The position numbers and the translations under genes were made by a program. From Streptomyces sp. SJL17-4 (GTDB lineage Bacteria > Actinomycetota > Actinomycetes > Streptomycetales > Streptomycetaceae): a stretch of 64,000 nt of DNA. The notes below the pieces were generated by a model, which saw only the letters and a list, made by a program, of their open reading frames with translations, was not told the DNA's origin and did no database searches. The DNA is taken from contig NZ_CP104578.1 of assembly GCF_036826855.1 (NCBI RefSeq), positions 8,304,501 to 8,368,500 on the forward strand, written 5' to 3'. Below are positions 50,696 through 59,493 of this stretch, one piece after another (within the stretch, counting starts at the first letter, position 1; every line of letters starts with the position of its first letter).

Positions 50696-52201
50696 TTGAA
50701 CGACAACAAAAACACCATGCGCGACGACGTGCCAGGACAGGTCGACATGCTTGTCGCCGCCGGCCGTTCGGCCGAAGCACGGGCCACCGCGCAGAGCACG
50801 CTCGACGCGGACGGACCCGACGCCGGGCTCCTCCTCGCGCTCGCCCGCGCCCACATGGCCGAGGACGACGACGACCACGACGACGCCGCAGAGCGGGTCT
50901 TCCGTGAGGGCCTGGAGGCCTTCCCGGACGACATAGCCCTGATTGCCGGGTACGCGGAGCTCTGCGCCCGCACCGACGCGATGGACCGGCCGGGGCGGCA
51001 CGCCAGAGGTCCGGTACTCCTCGCCCGTCTGCGAGAACTCGCTCCGCATTCCGTGGAGTTGCAGCGCGCCGAGGCTGCGGGAAGCTCCGTCTCCACGAGC
51101 GCCAAGAACACCGCCTCGGCGCGCCGAATGCAGTCGTTCGACACGGCTCGTGCCTTCGCCGACGCGCCCACGCCTCAGGCCGCGGCCGCCCAGGCCGCCC
51201 AGTGGGCCGCCGCCGCTCCGCACGACCTGCGGCTCGCCGTCCTTGCCGAGACGACCGGCGCTCTCGCCGCCCCCGGCCGGACCTGGTCGCGCCTGCTGCT
51301 GCGCCGCGGCCTCGAGTACCGCTTCGGTATCGGTGCGGTCGTCGCTCTGCTCGTCGTACTGCGCCTCACCGTCCTGCCGACGGTTCCCTACGGCGTGGCG
51401 ACGGGGGTGGGGCTGCTGATGGGGCTGCCCTTCCTCGGCCTCCGCAAGCACTTGCGGGCCTCCCGTGAGCGGGCTGCCGAGCGGATAGCTGCGGCCGCGA
51501 CCGTGGCTGCGACTGCGACTGCGACCGCGACCGCGACCGCGACTGCGACCGAAACCGTTCCGGACGAGGAGGCGACTGCCGCCGGCGAGGGGTTCGGGCC
51601 GCCGGAGCTGCCGCCCGTGCCACGTGTCACCCCGCGCGAGTACGCCTTCGCCGGGGCCGGACTCGCCCTCCTGCTGGTCGTCGGCGTCACGGCGTACGTC
51701 TCCTCCCTCGCTTACCCCCGGTACGACATCGTCGCCCACGACACCTTCAGGGGCCTGAAGGGCTTCGACCTGCAGGAGGAGTTCGACCCGTTCGCTGCTG
51801 TGCCCGACACTGAGCGGGAGGGGTCGACGGCCCGCCTGTACGTCGCCGAGGACGCCGCCCCGGACGCGGCCGCCGAGTATCTGGTGGCCATCACGACCGG
51901 AGACTTCCACGACCTGCGTGAGTCGCACGTGTATGACGACAACGGACTCGTGCCCTCGGACATGGCGGGGGCCGGCACCATCCACGAGACCTGGCGTGCC
52001 GAGGCCGGTCCGTACGGGAGCTGGATGCGGTGCCTGCGGTACACCGAGGTGGCCACCGGCACGCCCCGGGCGATGTGCGTGTGGGCCGACAAGGGCAGCG
52101 TCGGCATGGTCCTGTTCACGGCAGAGGACAAGGACCAGGCCGCGGTCGAGGAGACGGCCCGGTCCATCGGCGCCGACTTCCTCCGTCCCGCCGCCGACTG
52201 A
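50696..52201 (+). CDS. TPR-like membrane protein
   Basis: A 501-residue protein. Residues 15-100 contain TPR-like helices (QVDMLVAAGRSAEARATAQS, GLLLALARAHMAEDDD, ERVFREGLEAFPDDIALIAG). Two membrane helices follow near 207-245, then an alternating Ala-Thr tract (TATATATATATATE) encoded by GCGACC hexamers. One more membrane helix lies near 320-340. The last 150 residues form an outer domain (LYVAEDAAPDAAAEYLVAIT, YGSWMRCLRYTEVATGTPRA). The start is TTG 50696 or ATG 50717. GGGG lies before the TTG. The outer domain resembles uncharacterised Streptomyces proteins. Its function is unknown. Confidence 0.65.
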   Translation: MNDNKNTMRDDVPGQVDMLVAAGRSAEARATAQSTLDADGPDAGLLLALARAHMAEDDDDHDDAAERVFREGLEAFPDDIALIAGYAELCARTDAMDRPGRHARGPVLLARLRELAPHSVELQRAEAAGSSVSTSAKNTASARRMQSFDTARAFADAPTPQAAAAQAAQWAAAAPHDLRLAVLAETTGALAAPGRTWSRLLLRRGLEYRFGIGAVVALLVVLRLTVLPTVPYGVATGVGLLMGLPFLGLRKHLRASRERAAERIAAAATVAATATATATATATATETVPDEEATAAGEGFGPPELPPVPRVTPREYAFAGAGLALLLVVGVTAYVSSLAYPRYDIVAHDTFRGLKGFDLQEEFDPFAAVPDTEREGSTARLYVAEDAAPDAAAEYLVAITTGDFHDLRESHVYDDNGLVPSDMAGAGTIHETWRAEAGPYGSWMRCLRYTEVATGTPRAMCVWADKGSVGMVLFTAEDKDQAAVEETARSIGADFLRPAAD

Positions 52202-52250
52202 GCGGGGTTTCTCGGTGCTGGCCACTGCTTGCCAGGAGGGGAACTCACAC

Positions 52251-52693
52251 ATGAACCACGCGCGTCCGTACGCCCGCAGAATCGCAGTGGCCGCCGCCGT
52301 CACCGTCGCCCTCGTCGCCACCGGCGGCACACTCACCGCACTCCCGGCGACGGCGGCACCACGCGCCGCGCAGGACGAACAGCAGACGACCGTGCCCTAC
52401 CCGAAGGGGTACGTCGAGCCCCTCGGGGGAGGCACCGCGGGCTTCTTCACCATGTGCTGTGGCTGTACCTCGGCAGGGGCGACGGGACGTTCGCGATCCG
52501 GAGCCGGATCGGCGGCTGGAGCGTGTTCACCGGCCTGGTCGGCATCGGTGACGCCGACGGCGACGGGCGTGCGGACCTGATCGCCCACGACCGTTTCGGT
52601 GACGTCTTCTACCGGGGGACCGGAGACTGGCGGGCGCCCTTCGGCCCGTACCGCCGGGTGGGCCTGACGTACGGCCAGGAGGAACCCTTCTGA
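52251..52693 (+). pseudogene. Broken VCBS/FG-GAP secreted protein gene
   Basis: AGGAGGGG precedes ATG 52251 and a clear signal peptide (RRIAVAAAVTVALVATGGTL, ending ATAAPRA). After YPKGYVEPLGGGTAGFFTM the frame is lost. Another frame continues LWLYLGRGDGTFAIRSRIGG, GLVGIGDADGDGRADLIAHD, which is an FG-GAP/VCBS calcium-binding repeat, and ends at 52693. Intact relatives have several hundred residues between these parts, so both a deletion and a frameshift occurred. Confidence 0.75.
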
Positions 52694-52699
52694 CCTATG

Positions 52700-52830
52700 G
52701 TCCTCCTCCGCCACAGAGGCCGGCAGGCGGACGGGCCACCGCCGGCCTCCGCGACGCCGCAGATGGACGCGGATCGCACGGGACGAGCACGACTCTTCCG
52801 CGAGGACCACATGGGGCGATGGGACGCCGG
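52700..52830 (-). pseudogene. IS5-family transposase fragment
   Basis: Minus-strand codons HVVLAEESCSSRAIRVHLRR then RGG match the DKAYSSRxxRxxLRRRG segment of IS5 transposases, like the remnant at 33150-33420. About 35 codons survive. Confidence 0.5.
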
Positions 52831-53402
52831 ACCTCCCTGATGCTCCGGCCCCCACGGGAGGCCGCCTCGCCGCACAGATGCGCGGCCTTCTCGCGGCGGG
52901 CGGTGTGATTCCCGCGGCTCTGCTGGTGACGGTCGGGGGCGTGTTCGGTGCCGTCTGGGCGAGCAGCAACGACTTCGAGATGCGTCCGATTCTCGTGGGT
53001 CTGGTGATTCTCGTCCGCCTCTCCATGGACCTGCGCCCCCTCGCGTTCCTCTGCTTCGCCGTCTTCCGCCGCCCCACATGCCCCGAGCCGCCGGTCATGG
53101 TCTACCCCAGGAGTTCGCCGAGACAGCCACCGGCACCATCCCCAGGCCTCCGACGAACTCCGCGACCCACCCCTCGGCTCCCTCCTCGCCCAGGCCGGTA
53201 GCTCAGCCCGTACGTCCCCGCGAAAACCTGTGGAACGGCGTCGCCGTGCGCCCGTACCGTGTTGCCGAGCCACGTCGTCGAGCCAAGGGCAGGCCGTTGT
53301 ACACCGTGTGAGACCCCCCGAGCGCTGAACCGTCGCGCGTCGCGCCCTGCGCGCCGCGCTCCTTCTTGCTGCGGATTTCTCACTGAAAACCGGTGTACTC
53401 CT
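52831..53402. other. 570-bp gap
   Basis: A + strand frame from ATG 52878 (MRGLLAAGGVIPAALLVTVG, PILVGLVILVRLSMD) has two hydrophobic stretches but no ribosome binding site and a random tail, so it is left unassigned. A minus-strand stretch near 53200-53310 (STTWLGNTVRAHGDAVPQVF) may be another remnant. Confidence 0.3.
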
Positions 53403-53951
53403 GTGCTCAACAGCTGGGTGGTCATGCCCACCTGCCTTCCTGTCGTCCTCCGCCGCTGCCACACCTGCGCCTCCGAGCGCTTCCGGGCGAACGGCAAGTT
53501 CCGCGTCAACGCGAACCACAAGCTCCTCGACGCGTGGCTCCTCGTGCTCTGCACCTCCTGCGGGGAGACGGCGAAGCTCACGGTCCTGGAGCGGACGCAC
53601 GTCCGCTCCGTACGACCAGAGTTCCTCGACCGCATGCACGACAACGACCCACTTCTGGCGGCTGAGTTGCTCCAGGATCCGGTCCTACGGCACCGCAATC
53701 ACATCGCCCTCGACTGGGACGGTGCCTGGCGCCTCGACACCGGCGCATCTGATCACCTGGGCGGCGAGGCCGTCGACGTCTCGGTCCGATTCGCCGCCCG
53801 GATTCCCGTACGGCCGGTTCGGCTGATCGCCGAAGGGTTCGGTCTGTCACGGGCCGAGGTGGAGAGACTGATCGCGGAAGGCAGGCTCGTCTCGGCGGAC
53901 CGGCTGAGCGGCCGGCTGTCCGGCGACTTCACCTTCCTGTTCAAGCGCTGA
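53403..53951 (+). CDS. DUF1062 family protein
   Basis: A 182-residue protein with two zinc-type cysteine pairs (RRCHTCASERFRANGKFRVN and LLVLCTSCGETAKLTVLERT), which define DUF1062, followed by FLDRMHDNDPLLAAELLQDP and an S4-like C-terminal helix pair (GFGLSRAEVERLIAEGRLVS). GTG 53403 is chosen because family members start VLNxWVVxPTC. An ATG further in would cut the first strand. The function of the family is unknown, though the C-terminal part suggests RNA contact. Confidence 0.8.
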   Translation: MLNSWVVMPTCLPVVLRRCHTCASERFRANGKFRVNANHKLLDAWLLVLCTSCGETAKLTVLERTHVRSVRPEFLDRMHDNDPLLAAELLQDPVLRHRNHIALDWDGAWRLDTGASDHLGGEAVDVSVRFAARIPVRPVRLIAEGFGLSRAEVERLIAEGRLVSADRLSGRLSGDFTFLFKR

Positions 53952-54051
53952 CCCCTTCACGGGAGCAGGGGCCTGCCCGCCAGGATCCACCGCCGGGCAG
54001 GCCCGAGCCACCCCTGGACGAGTGGCTCCGAAGTCGGGGATGATCAGTGGC

Positions 54052-54564
54052 ATGCAGACGGTCCTGCGGGGAGCCTTGGTGACGCTTCGCCCGTCGACGG
54101 TGGGCGATATCCCCGCTCTGGCCGCGATCCGGACCACGCCTGAGGTGTACGCGCGCTGGCGAGGCGGCGACGACCTGACGGCCGCGGTGGCCCAGGACCT
54201 CGAAGATCCCGGGGTCCGGACCTTCGTGGTCGAGCATGACGGCAGGGTGGTCGGTGCTATCCAGTGGGGCGCCGAGGACGAGCCGGACTACCGGCATGCC
54301 AACATCGACATCTACCTCGACCCTGCGGTGCACGGGAGTGGCCTTGGCACTGACGCCGTCCGCGCCCTGGCACGCCATCTGATCGATGATCACGGATACC
54401 GCCGGCTGGTGATCGACCCGGCCGCCGACAATGCCGCCGCCATCCGGTGCTACCGCAAGGTCGGCTTCCGCCCGGTGGGCATCATGCGGCAGTACGAGCG
54501 CGGACCGGACGGCAGCTGGCACGACGGGCTGCTGATGGACCTGTTGGCGGAGGAGCTGGAATAG
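54052..54564 (+). CDS. GNAT-family acetyltransferase (aminoglycoside 6'-type branch)
   Basis: A 170-residue enzyme. Motif A reads DIYLDPAVHGSGLGTDAVRA, with the R/QxxGxG loop in the form HGSGLG, then ALARHLIDDHGYRRLVIDPA, AADNAAAIRCYRKVGFRPVG, and a final MRQYERGPDGSWHDGLLMDL. This order matches the branch that includes AAC(6')-type and RimJ-like proteins, so it may acetylate an aminoglycoside or another small amine. The substrate is not proven. ATG 54052 (MQTVLRGALVTLRPS) is preferred over ATG 54040 by family length. Confidence 0.8.
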   Translation: MQTVLRGALVTLRPSTVGDIPALAAIRTTPEVYARWRGGDDLTAAVAQDLEDPGVRTFVVEHDGRVVGAIQWGAEDEPDYRHANIDIYLDPAVHGSGLGTDAVRALARHLIDDHGYRRLVIDPAADNAAAIRCYRKVGFRPVGIMRQYERGPDGSWHDGLLMDLLAEELE

Positions 54565-54565
54565 G

Positions 54566-54880
54566 TCTCACGTGCGGCCTTCTGGGGCCTGTGCCTGTAT
54601 CCGGTGTACACCCCGACCGGCATGCCGATCATGTGGGCTCTGGCCAACCCGAAGATCGGCGAACGTGAGGTGCTCGCCGCGATGCTGGAGGTTGATGCCC
54701 GCCCGGTCGCCAACCGCGAGGGCATCCTGCTCATCTCGGACAAGGGCTTTGCGTCCAAGCCGTTCGAGAAGGCCCTCGCCGAGCAGGGCATCGAGCAGCG
54801 GGTCCTGGCCATGGCTGCCGCGATCTGGCACAACAACAAGACCAGCGCCTCAATCCCCCGATCGCTGATCGCTGATCGCC
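54566..54880 (+). pseudogene. IS982-family transposase remnant with internal deletion
   Basis: Codons read MYTPTGMPIMWALANPKIGE, REVLAAMLEVDARPVANREG, ILLISDKGFASKPFEKALAE, matching the second half of the IS982 catalytic core. At about 54797 the frame jumps to QRVLAMAAAIWHNNKTSASI, the extreme C-terminus, with the intervening 60 or so residues deleted and no frameshift. The first half of the gene is missing. Confidence 0.85.
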
Positions 54881-54911
54881 TACGATCACTGATCACTTCG
54901 GAGCCACTCCT

Positions 54912-56120
54912 CTAGTCCTGCCAGTAGAAGAGCAGTGCGTCGACCGTGAGGGGGTTCCGTCCGCCGAAGTAGTAGACGCAGAGGTCCGTGACCCGGATCG
55001 CTCTCGTCTCCCCGTCGATCCAGCGGAAACCCGCCGATTCGAGCGCACGCCGGGCGGCGTCGGGAAAGTTCTCCTCGGCGGTGGCGAACGGGCCGAGGGT
55101 GCTGATCAGGAGCCGGTCCCCGCCGACCTCGATCACGTGGTACGTCCCGTCCCCCTGCTGGTTGTCCTCGCCGCAGGAGACCGGGGGCTTCGGCTCCAGG
55201 CCGGCCGACGTGAGGGCGGCCGCCGCCCGGCGGAGCTGGTCGTCCACGTCGGGGCGGGCGGGCGGCTCGGCGCAGACGGCCTCGATCCGCCACCGCGGGT
55301 CGCTCAGGCGCTCACAGCCGGGTCCGTACTCGTGGACGATCGCCTGACGGAGCTCCTCGTCCAGGCCCTCGACCTCGACCCGGGGGCGCCCCAGACGTTC
55401 GTAGACCGCCCGGGCCTCGGCCCTGTCCTCGGTGAGGCGGTACAGCGCGTACGCCGCCCAGATCTTCGCCTCGGCCGTCGGCGCCTCGTCGAGGTAGGCG
55501 CGCAGTCGGTCCGCGTCGGTCGAGAGCGACTGGGCGACGTACGCGACCCGCCGGTCCGGGTCCGCCAGCGCGTAGGTCACGTCCTCGTCGGCGCGGTACC
55601 GCATCCAGACACGGAACTCCCGGTCCTCGGGGCGTTCCTCGCCGAGCTCGGCCAGGATCGCGTCCGCTCCGTACCGGTCCACGAGCCCGTCCAGACCGGC
55701 ATCGCCCGCGTCGCGGACGCGCTGCCACGGCGAGGCGGCGAGCGTCGCCAGCTCGCGCGCGGCCGAACGGTCGCCGAGCAGGCCCCGCGCCTTGAGGAAG
55801 GCCTCGCCCATGCCGTACGAGGTGTCGGACGCGCGGTCCTCGTGGCGCAGCCAGGGCAGCAGCTCCGTCCGGTCGGCGAGCAGGTCGAGGAGGGCCCTGC
55901 GCACCTCGGGGGTGTCCTGGGGATCCTGGACGCACGCGATCAGCTCGGGAACGTACCGCTCGGGGACCCGGCCGGTCAGCGCGATCACGCACGATCTGCG
56001 GCGCCACCACGGGTGCCCGGGGTTCGCCACGTACCGGGCGAGTTCTTCCGCGCCGACCTCCCGCAGGCCGGCGGTGTCGTGGAATCCGGCCTGCGGTATC
56101 AGGGTCTCGATGCTTCGCAT
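54912..56120 (-). CDS. HEAT-repeat-like protein of unknown function
   Basis: A 402-residue soluble protein. The first 270 residues are helical with HEAT-like spacing (ELARYVANPGHPWWRRRSCV, DTPEVRRALLDLLADRTELL, SAARELATLAASPWQRVRDA, RRVAYVAQSLSTDADRLRAY). The last 110 residues form a small alpha/beta domain (GDGTYHVIEVGGDRLLISTL, AIRVTDLCVYYFGGRNPLTV). No catalytic residues are seen. ATG 56120 is the start. It is divergent from the arginase-family gene, with about 90 bp between starts. Confidence 0.7.
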   Translation of the reverse strand: MRSIETLIPQAGFHDTAGLREVGAEELARYVANPGHPWWRRRSCVIALTGRVPERYVPELIACVQDPQDTPEVRRALLDLLADRTELLPWLRHEDRASDTSYGMGEAFLKARGLLGDRSAARELATLAASPWQRVRDAGDAGLDGLVDRYGADAILAELGEERPEDREFRVWMRYRADEDVTYALADPDRRVAYVAQSLSTDADRLRAYLDEAPTAEAKIWAAYALYRLTEDRAEARAVYERLGRPRVEVEGLDEELRQAIVHEYGPGCERLSDPRWRIEAVCAEPPARPDVDDQLRRAAAALTSAGLEPKPPVSCGEDNQQGDGTYHVIEVGGDRLLISTLGPFATAEENFPDAARRALESAGFRWIDGETRAIRVTDLCVYYFGGRNPLTVDALLFYWQD

Positions 56121-56208
56121 CCGGGGATGCTACTGCCCCGGCAACGCCCTGAGCAGGCCAATTTCACCGGCGCGCGCACGGACTGCCCGATGGGGACACC
56201 ATGGACGT

Positions 56209-57090
56209 ATGACGCTGCCCGGCGAGCGTGGCCTCGCCGTCGTCGAGGCGCCGTCCGTGCTCGGGCTGCGGCCGTCCGGGGTCCAGGAGCTGCCGGAGGC
56301 CGTGCTCGGCGGAGTGGCGCGGGTCGCGCGGGTCGAACCGCCCGCGTACGACCCGCTGCGGGACGCCGTGACCGGGGTGCTCAACCCGGGTGGGATCGCG
56401 CGGTACTCCGTACAACTGGCGGACGCCGTCGGCGAGGTGCTCGACTCCGGGCGCTTTCCCGTCGTCCTGGGCGGCGACTGCAGCATCCTGCTGGGGAACC
56501 TGCTCGCCCTGCGGCGCAGAGGGCGGTACGGGCTGCTGTTCCTCGACGGACACACGGACTTCTACCAGCCGTCCGCCGAACCCACCGGCGAGGTCGCGTC
56601 CATGGAACTCGCCCTGGCCACCGGGCGCGGCCCCCGGACGCTCGCCGACCTGGAGGGTCGGCGGCCGCTGGTGCGCGACGAGGACGTCGTCGCGCTCGGG
56701 TTCCGGGACGCCGAGGAGTCCGCCGAGGCGGGGAGCCGGCCGCTCCCGCCGCGGCTGTTCGCCCTCGCTCTCGACGACGTGCGCGCGGCCGGCGCGGGCG
56801 CGGCCGCGCGTGGCGCCGTCGCCCGGCTCGCCGAGCGGGACGGGTACTGGGTCCACCTCGACGTCGACGTCCTGGACGACGTGATCATGCCCGCCGTCGA
56901 CTACCGGCAGCCCGGCGGGCTGAGCTGGGCCGAACTGGAGGACGTACTGAGGACAGCCCTGGGCCACGAACGTGCCGTCGGGTTCGACGTCACGATCTTC
57001 AACCCGCGGCTCGACCCCGACGGGACGATCGCCGACCGCCTGACCGCCTGCCTGCGGCGGGCCCTGGCGGTCCAGGGCCCGCCGGTCTAG
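56209..57090 (+). CDS. Arginase/ureohydrolase-family enzyme
   Basis: A 293-residue enzyme of the arginase fold. The manganese ligands are visible in order: GGDCS near residue 88, LFLDGHTDFY (the DxHxD motif) near 109-115, and VHLDVDVLDD (DxDxxD) near 222-228. A SxELAL-like SMELALA and a late GFDVTIFNPRLDPDG also fit. Members hydrolyse arginine, agmatine, formiminoglutamate or guanidino compounds, and the substrate cannot be fixed by eye. ATG 56209 starts MTLPGERGLAVVEAP. It is monocistronic. Confidence 0.85.
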   Translation: MTLPGERGLAVVEAPSVLGLRPSGVQELPEAVLGGVARVARVEPPAYDPLRDAVTGVLNPGGIARYSVQLADAVGEVLDSGRFPVVLGGDCSILLGNLLALRRRGRYGLLFLDGHTDFYQPSAEPTGEVASMELALATGRGPRTLADLEGRRPLVRDEDVVALGFRDAEESAEAGSRPLPPRLFALALDDVRAAGAGAAARGAVARLAERDGYWVHLDVDVLDDVIMPAVDYRQPGGLSWAELEDVLRTALGHERAVGFDVTIFNPRLDPDGTIADRLTACLRRALAVQGPPV

Positions 57091-57182
57091 CACTCTGCCG
57101 GTGCAGCGCCAGACCGGCGGGCCGGAGCCCTGGCGGCAGGGGCCCTGCCGGGCCGGGGAGCCCTCTGATCGCGTTCGGCGGA

Positions 57183-57977
57183 TCAGCCGCGGTCGAGCCG
57201 CGGCAGCGAAGCACAGAGGCGCTCGGGCAGCGCTGGCAGGACTTTGTGGATGCCGACGCAACCCGCAGCGCCGTTCGTGGTGACCGGCCGCCAGCCGGTG
57301 GTCTCGGCCCGGTAGAACCAGCGTTGGGAGATACCTGAGGAGGAGCAGCCGTCGCCGGCTTCACCGCACACCGGCCCCATCCGGGTCGACAGGTCCAGCA
57401 CCAGCCACGTGTCGTCGCAGCCGCGTTCCTCCCAGCGCGTGTGTTTGGGGATGTCCGTATCGTTGACTGCCTGCTGGTACGAGGACGAGGTGCAACGCGG
57501 GGGCGTGGGGTCGCAGCCGTTCTCACCACACTGCCGCAGGTCAGGCGGGGTGGCACCGGCGGGGGTGTACACGTCCCGGCTGTTCACCACGACCCTGCGG
57601 GAGCTGAGGGGCTCGTCCAGCTTCACCGTCGTTTCGACCCGCTGCGTCCCGGTGCAGCCGGAGTCCCGGTCCAGGGACGGGGTTTCGTACGTGACCCGCA
57701 CGTACACCGTGCCGCGCTCGACAGTCTCGAGTTCACCGCGCAGGCCGCGCACGCAGGCGTGTGCGCCGTCGGGCACTTCGGCGTCGACCACCAGAGACCG
57801 GCCGCCGTCGGCGGTACGGACACCGTCGATGCGGATCGGAGCGGCGAGCGTCCAGGTTGTGTCCGCGTCTGTCGCCTCCTCAGCGGTCTCGACGGTCTTT
57901 ACGGTCTGAGTACCGCAGCCGGCGAGGATCGCCAGGACCGCGCCGAGCGCGACCATCCGTATGTCCCGCTGCCACAT
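57183..57977 (-). CDS. Secreted lipoprotein, cysteine-rich
   Basis: A 264-residue protein with a lipoprotein signal (MWQRDIRMVALGAVLAI, lipobox LAGC with Cys21). The mature part alternates strands (IRIDGVRTADGGRSLVVDAE, GTVYVRVTYETPSLDRDSGC) and carries about ten cysteines, for example CGENGCDPTPPRC and CSSSGISQ, suggesting disulfides outside the cell. A GGGGGG run precedes ATG 57977. No family is recognised. Its upstream side borders an integrase remnant. Confidence 0.7.
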   Translation of the reverse strand: MWQRDIRMVALGAVLAILAGCGTQTVKTVETAEEATDADTTWTLAAPIRIDGVRTADGGRSLVVDAEVPDGAHACVRGLRGELETVERGTVYVRVTYETPSLDRDSGCTGTQRVETTVKLDEPLSSRRVVVNSRDVYTPAGATPPDLRQCGENGCDPTPPRCTSSSYQQAVNDTDIPKHTRWEERGCDDTWLVLDLSTRMGPVCGEAGDGCSSSGISQRWFYRAETTGWRPVTTNGAAGCVGIHKVLPALPERLCASLPRLDRG

Positions 57978-58009
57978 GCCGCGCCCCCCATTTGCCGAAG
58001 ATCGGCAGC

Positions 58010-58215
58010 CTAGCGTGTCCCCTGGGAGCCCCCCGTTGACCGTCTCCGTCGAGAGGATTCGGCGGAAGGCGTGCGGCGTGAATCTCAGCGGTGTCCCGTC
58101 GCCGTCGACGATGTCGGCCCGCAGCGCATGGTCGGTGAGGAACTCTCGGATCCGGTTGGGGGAGATGAAGCTCAGGAAGCGCCAGCAGTACACCACCGGC
58201 ATGAAGCCGCAGCTC
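58010..58215 (-). pseudogene. Tyrosine recombinase (integrase) C-terminal fragment
   Basis: Minus-strand codons read FLTDHALRADIVDGDGTPLR, FTPHAFRRILSTETVNGGLP, matching the HxxR block of tyrosine recombinases (FTPHxFRRxxxTxxVNxGxP). The sequence then diverges, so the active-site tyrosine is missing. The fragment marks former integrated DNA, either another IS-like element or an island border. Confidence 0.7.
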
Positions 58216-58310
58216 ACGGGCCAGACCCTGCCGATGCCACGGCCAGCACCGCCCAGTACGATCTGCGGCTATCTGAACAGGTTCAGTACAGCGGGGCGGG
58301 AATCAGCGGT

Positions 58311-58982
58311 ATGGGCAAGAACGGCGGAGAGAGCTGCGCCGATGGGTGCGTCGGCGTCATACTGCTCCTCGTCATCGGCGCAGTGGCCTTCGTTGCCTGC
58401 GATGACGACTCGGGCGCCTTGAACGCGGACAGCCCGGCGACAGCGGCGACGCAGCTGGCCGAGCCGCGGAAGTGGCAGCTCAGGGATATCGGACTCGACG
58501 ACGAGACCACCCTGTGGTGGGACACGGAGAAGTCGGAGACGCTCAGGCTCCTGACCTACGCCCAGGCCGAGGACGCGAACAGCGCAGCGCTGGACGACCT
58601 CGACGACGACGAAGGTCTCACGGCGAAGGACGTGGAGCTGAAGCTCCTGTCGATGCCGAAGCACGGGACAGCCAAGCTGAACAAAGCTGACGGCACGGTC
58701 GTGTACACACCCCGGGCCGGATTCGAGGGGCAGGACGAGTTCCGGTTCTCGGTGCAACTCCGGGGCAGGCCGCGGGTAGTCGAGGGCACGCAGACGATCG
58801 CCGTCGAGGAGAGCCCTGGCGGCAGGTACGGGCGCGAGCACAGCGCGGTCGTGCCCAGCGAGCCGTTCGCCAACTGCGCCGCAGCTCGCGCCGGTGGAGC
58901 TACGCCGGTGCACGAGGGCGATCCGGGCTATGGCCCGCACCTCGACGGCGACAGCGACGGAATCGGCTGCGAGTGGGGCTGA
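58311..58982 (+). CDS. Membrane-anchored protein with Ig-like and excalibur domains
   Basis: A 223-residue protein. One membrane helix lies near residues 12-32 (GVILLLVIGAVAFVACDDDS, which can also be read as a lipobox-like site). Residues 100-160 are an Ig-like VCBS/Big_17 strand set (MPKHGTAKLNKADGTVVYTP, AGFEGQDEFRFSV). The last 45 residues are an excalibur calcium-binding domain (FANCAAARAGGATPVHEGDP, DGDSDGIGCEWG). Excalibur proteins are extracellular. ATG 58311 is used. Confidence 0.75.
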   Translation: MGKNGGESCADGCVGVILLLVIGAVAFVACDDDSGALNADSPATAATQLAEPRKWQLRDIGLDDETTLWWDTEKSETLRLLTYAQAEDANSAALDDLDDDEGLTAKDVELKLLSMPKHGTAKLNKADGTVVYTPRAGFEGQDEFRFSVQLRGRPRVVEGTQTIAVEESPGGRYGREHSAVVPSEPFANCAAARAGGATPVHEGDPGYGPHLDGDSDGIGCEWG

Positions 58983-59007
58983 CAGGCAAGCGCAAGACGG
59001 GCACCAG

Positions 59008-59316
59008 ATGACACAGTGGCGGCTCTTGCGGGGAGATGCCCTGGTCGGTGAGCTCAGTGAGTACGGCTGTGATCAGCCGTTCTTCCTGGCGCGTTTCACT
59101 CCGGTGCCAGGCTCGGGGACCATGAGGGCGTTGTTCGAGGCCGGGGCGGCCTTCCGAGGCCCGGATCCGGATGGTGCCAGGTTCGTCGCGCTGGTCGAGC
59201 CGCTGCAGGACTTGGAGCTCACACTGGCTCCGGTTGACGGCCGGCAGCCTCCGTTGCAGCTCTTCAAGAACTGCATGGTGCGTATCAACGGCTCCGAGGC
59301 TCGCCTCCGCTACTGA
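59008..59316 (+). CDS. Unknown 102-residue protein
   Basis: A small soluble protein starting MTQWRLLRGDALVGELSEYG at ATG 59008, 25 bp after the excalibur gene's stop and probably in the same operon. It continues CDQPFFLARFTPVPGSGTMR, ARFVALVEPLQDLELTLAPV, with beta-rich character. I recall similar short Streptomyces proteins without assigned function. It has no signal peptide or motif. Confidence 0.6.
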   Translation: MTQWRLLRGDALVGELSEYGCDQPFFLARFTPVPGSGTMRALFEAGAAFRGPDPDGARFVALVEPLQDLELTLAPVDGRQPPLQLFKNCMVRINGSEARLRY

Positions 59317-59493
59317 CCCCGATAGAGCAGCCCGTTGAGGGAGGTCGGCGCGGGTGACGACATTGACGAGCCGGGCCTTGGGGGCGCAGTGCGGCCTCGC
59401 GGATCGCGACTTGGACGATCCGGCGCCGGACCCGGTCCGCCGCTGTCCGTCCTCGCGCGGCGCCCTTCGGCGGACGCGCCGGGCCGAAGCGGT

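Noticed and set aside
52878..53201. Two-helix membrane protein
   Set aside because: No ribosome binding site and a random Pro/Arg-rich tail.
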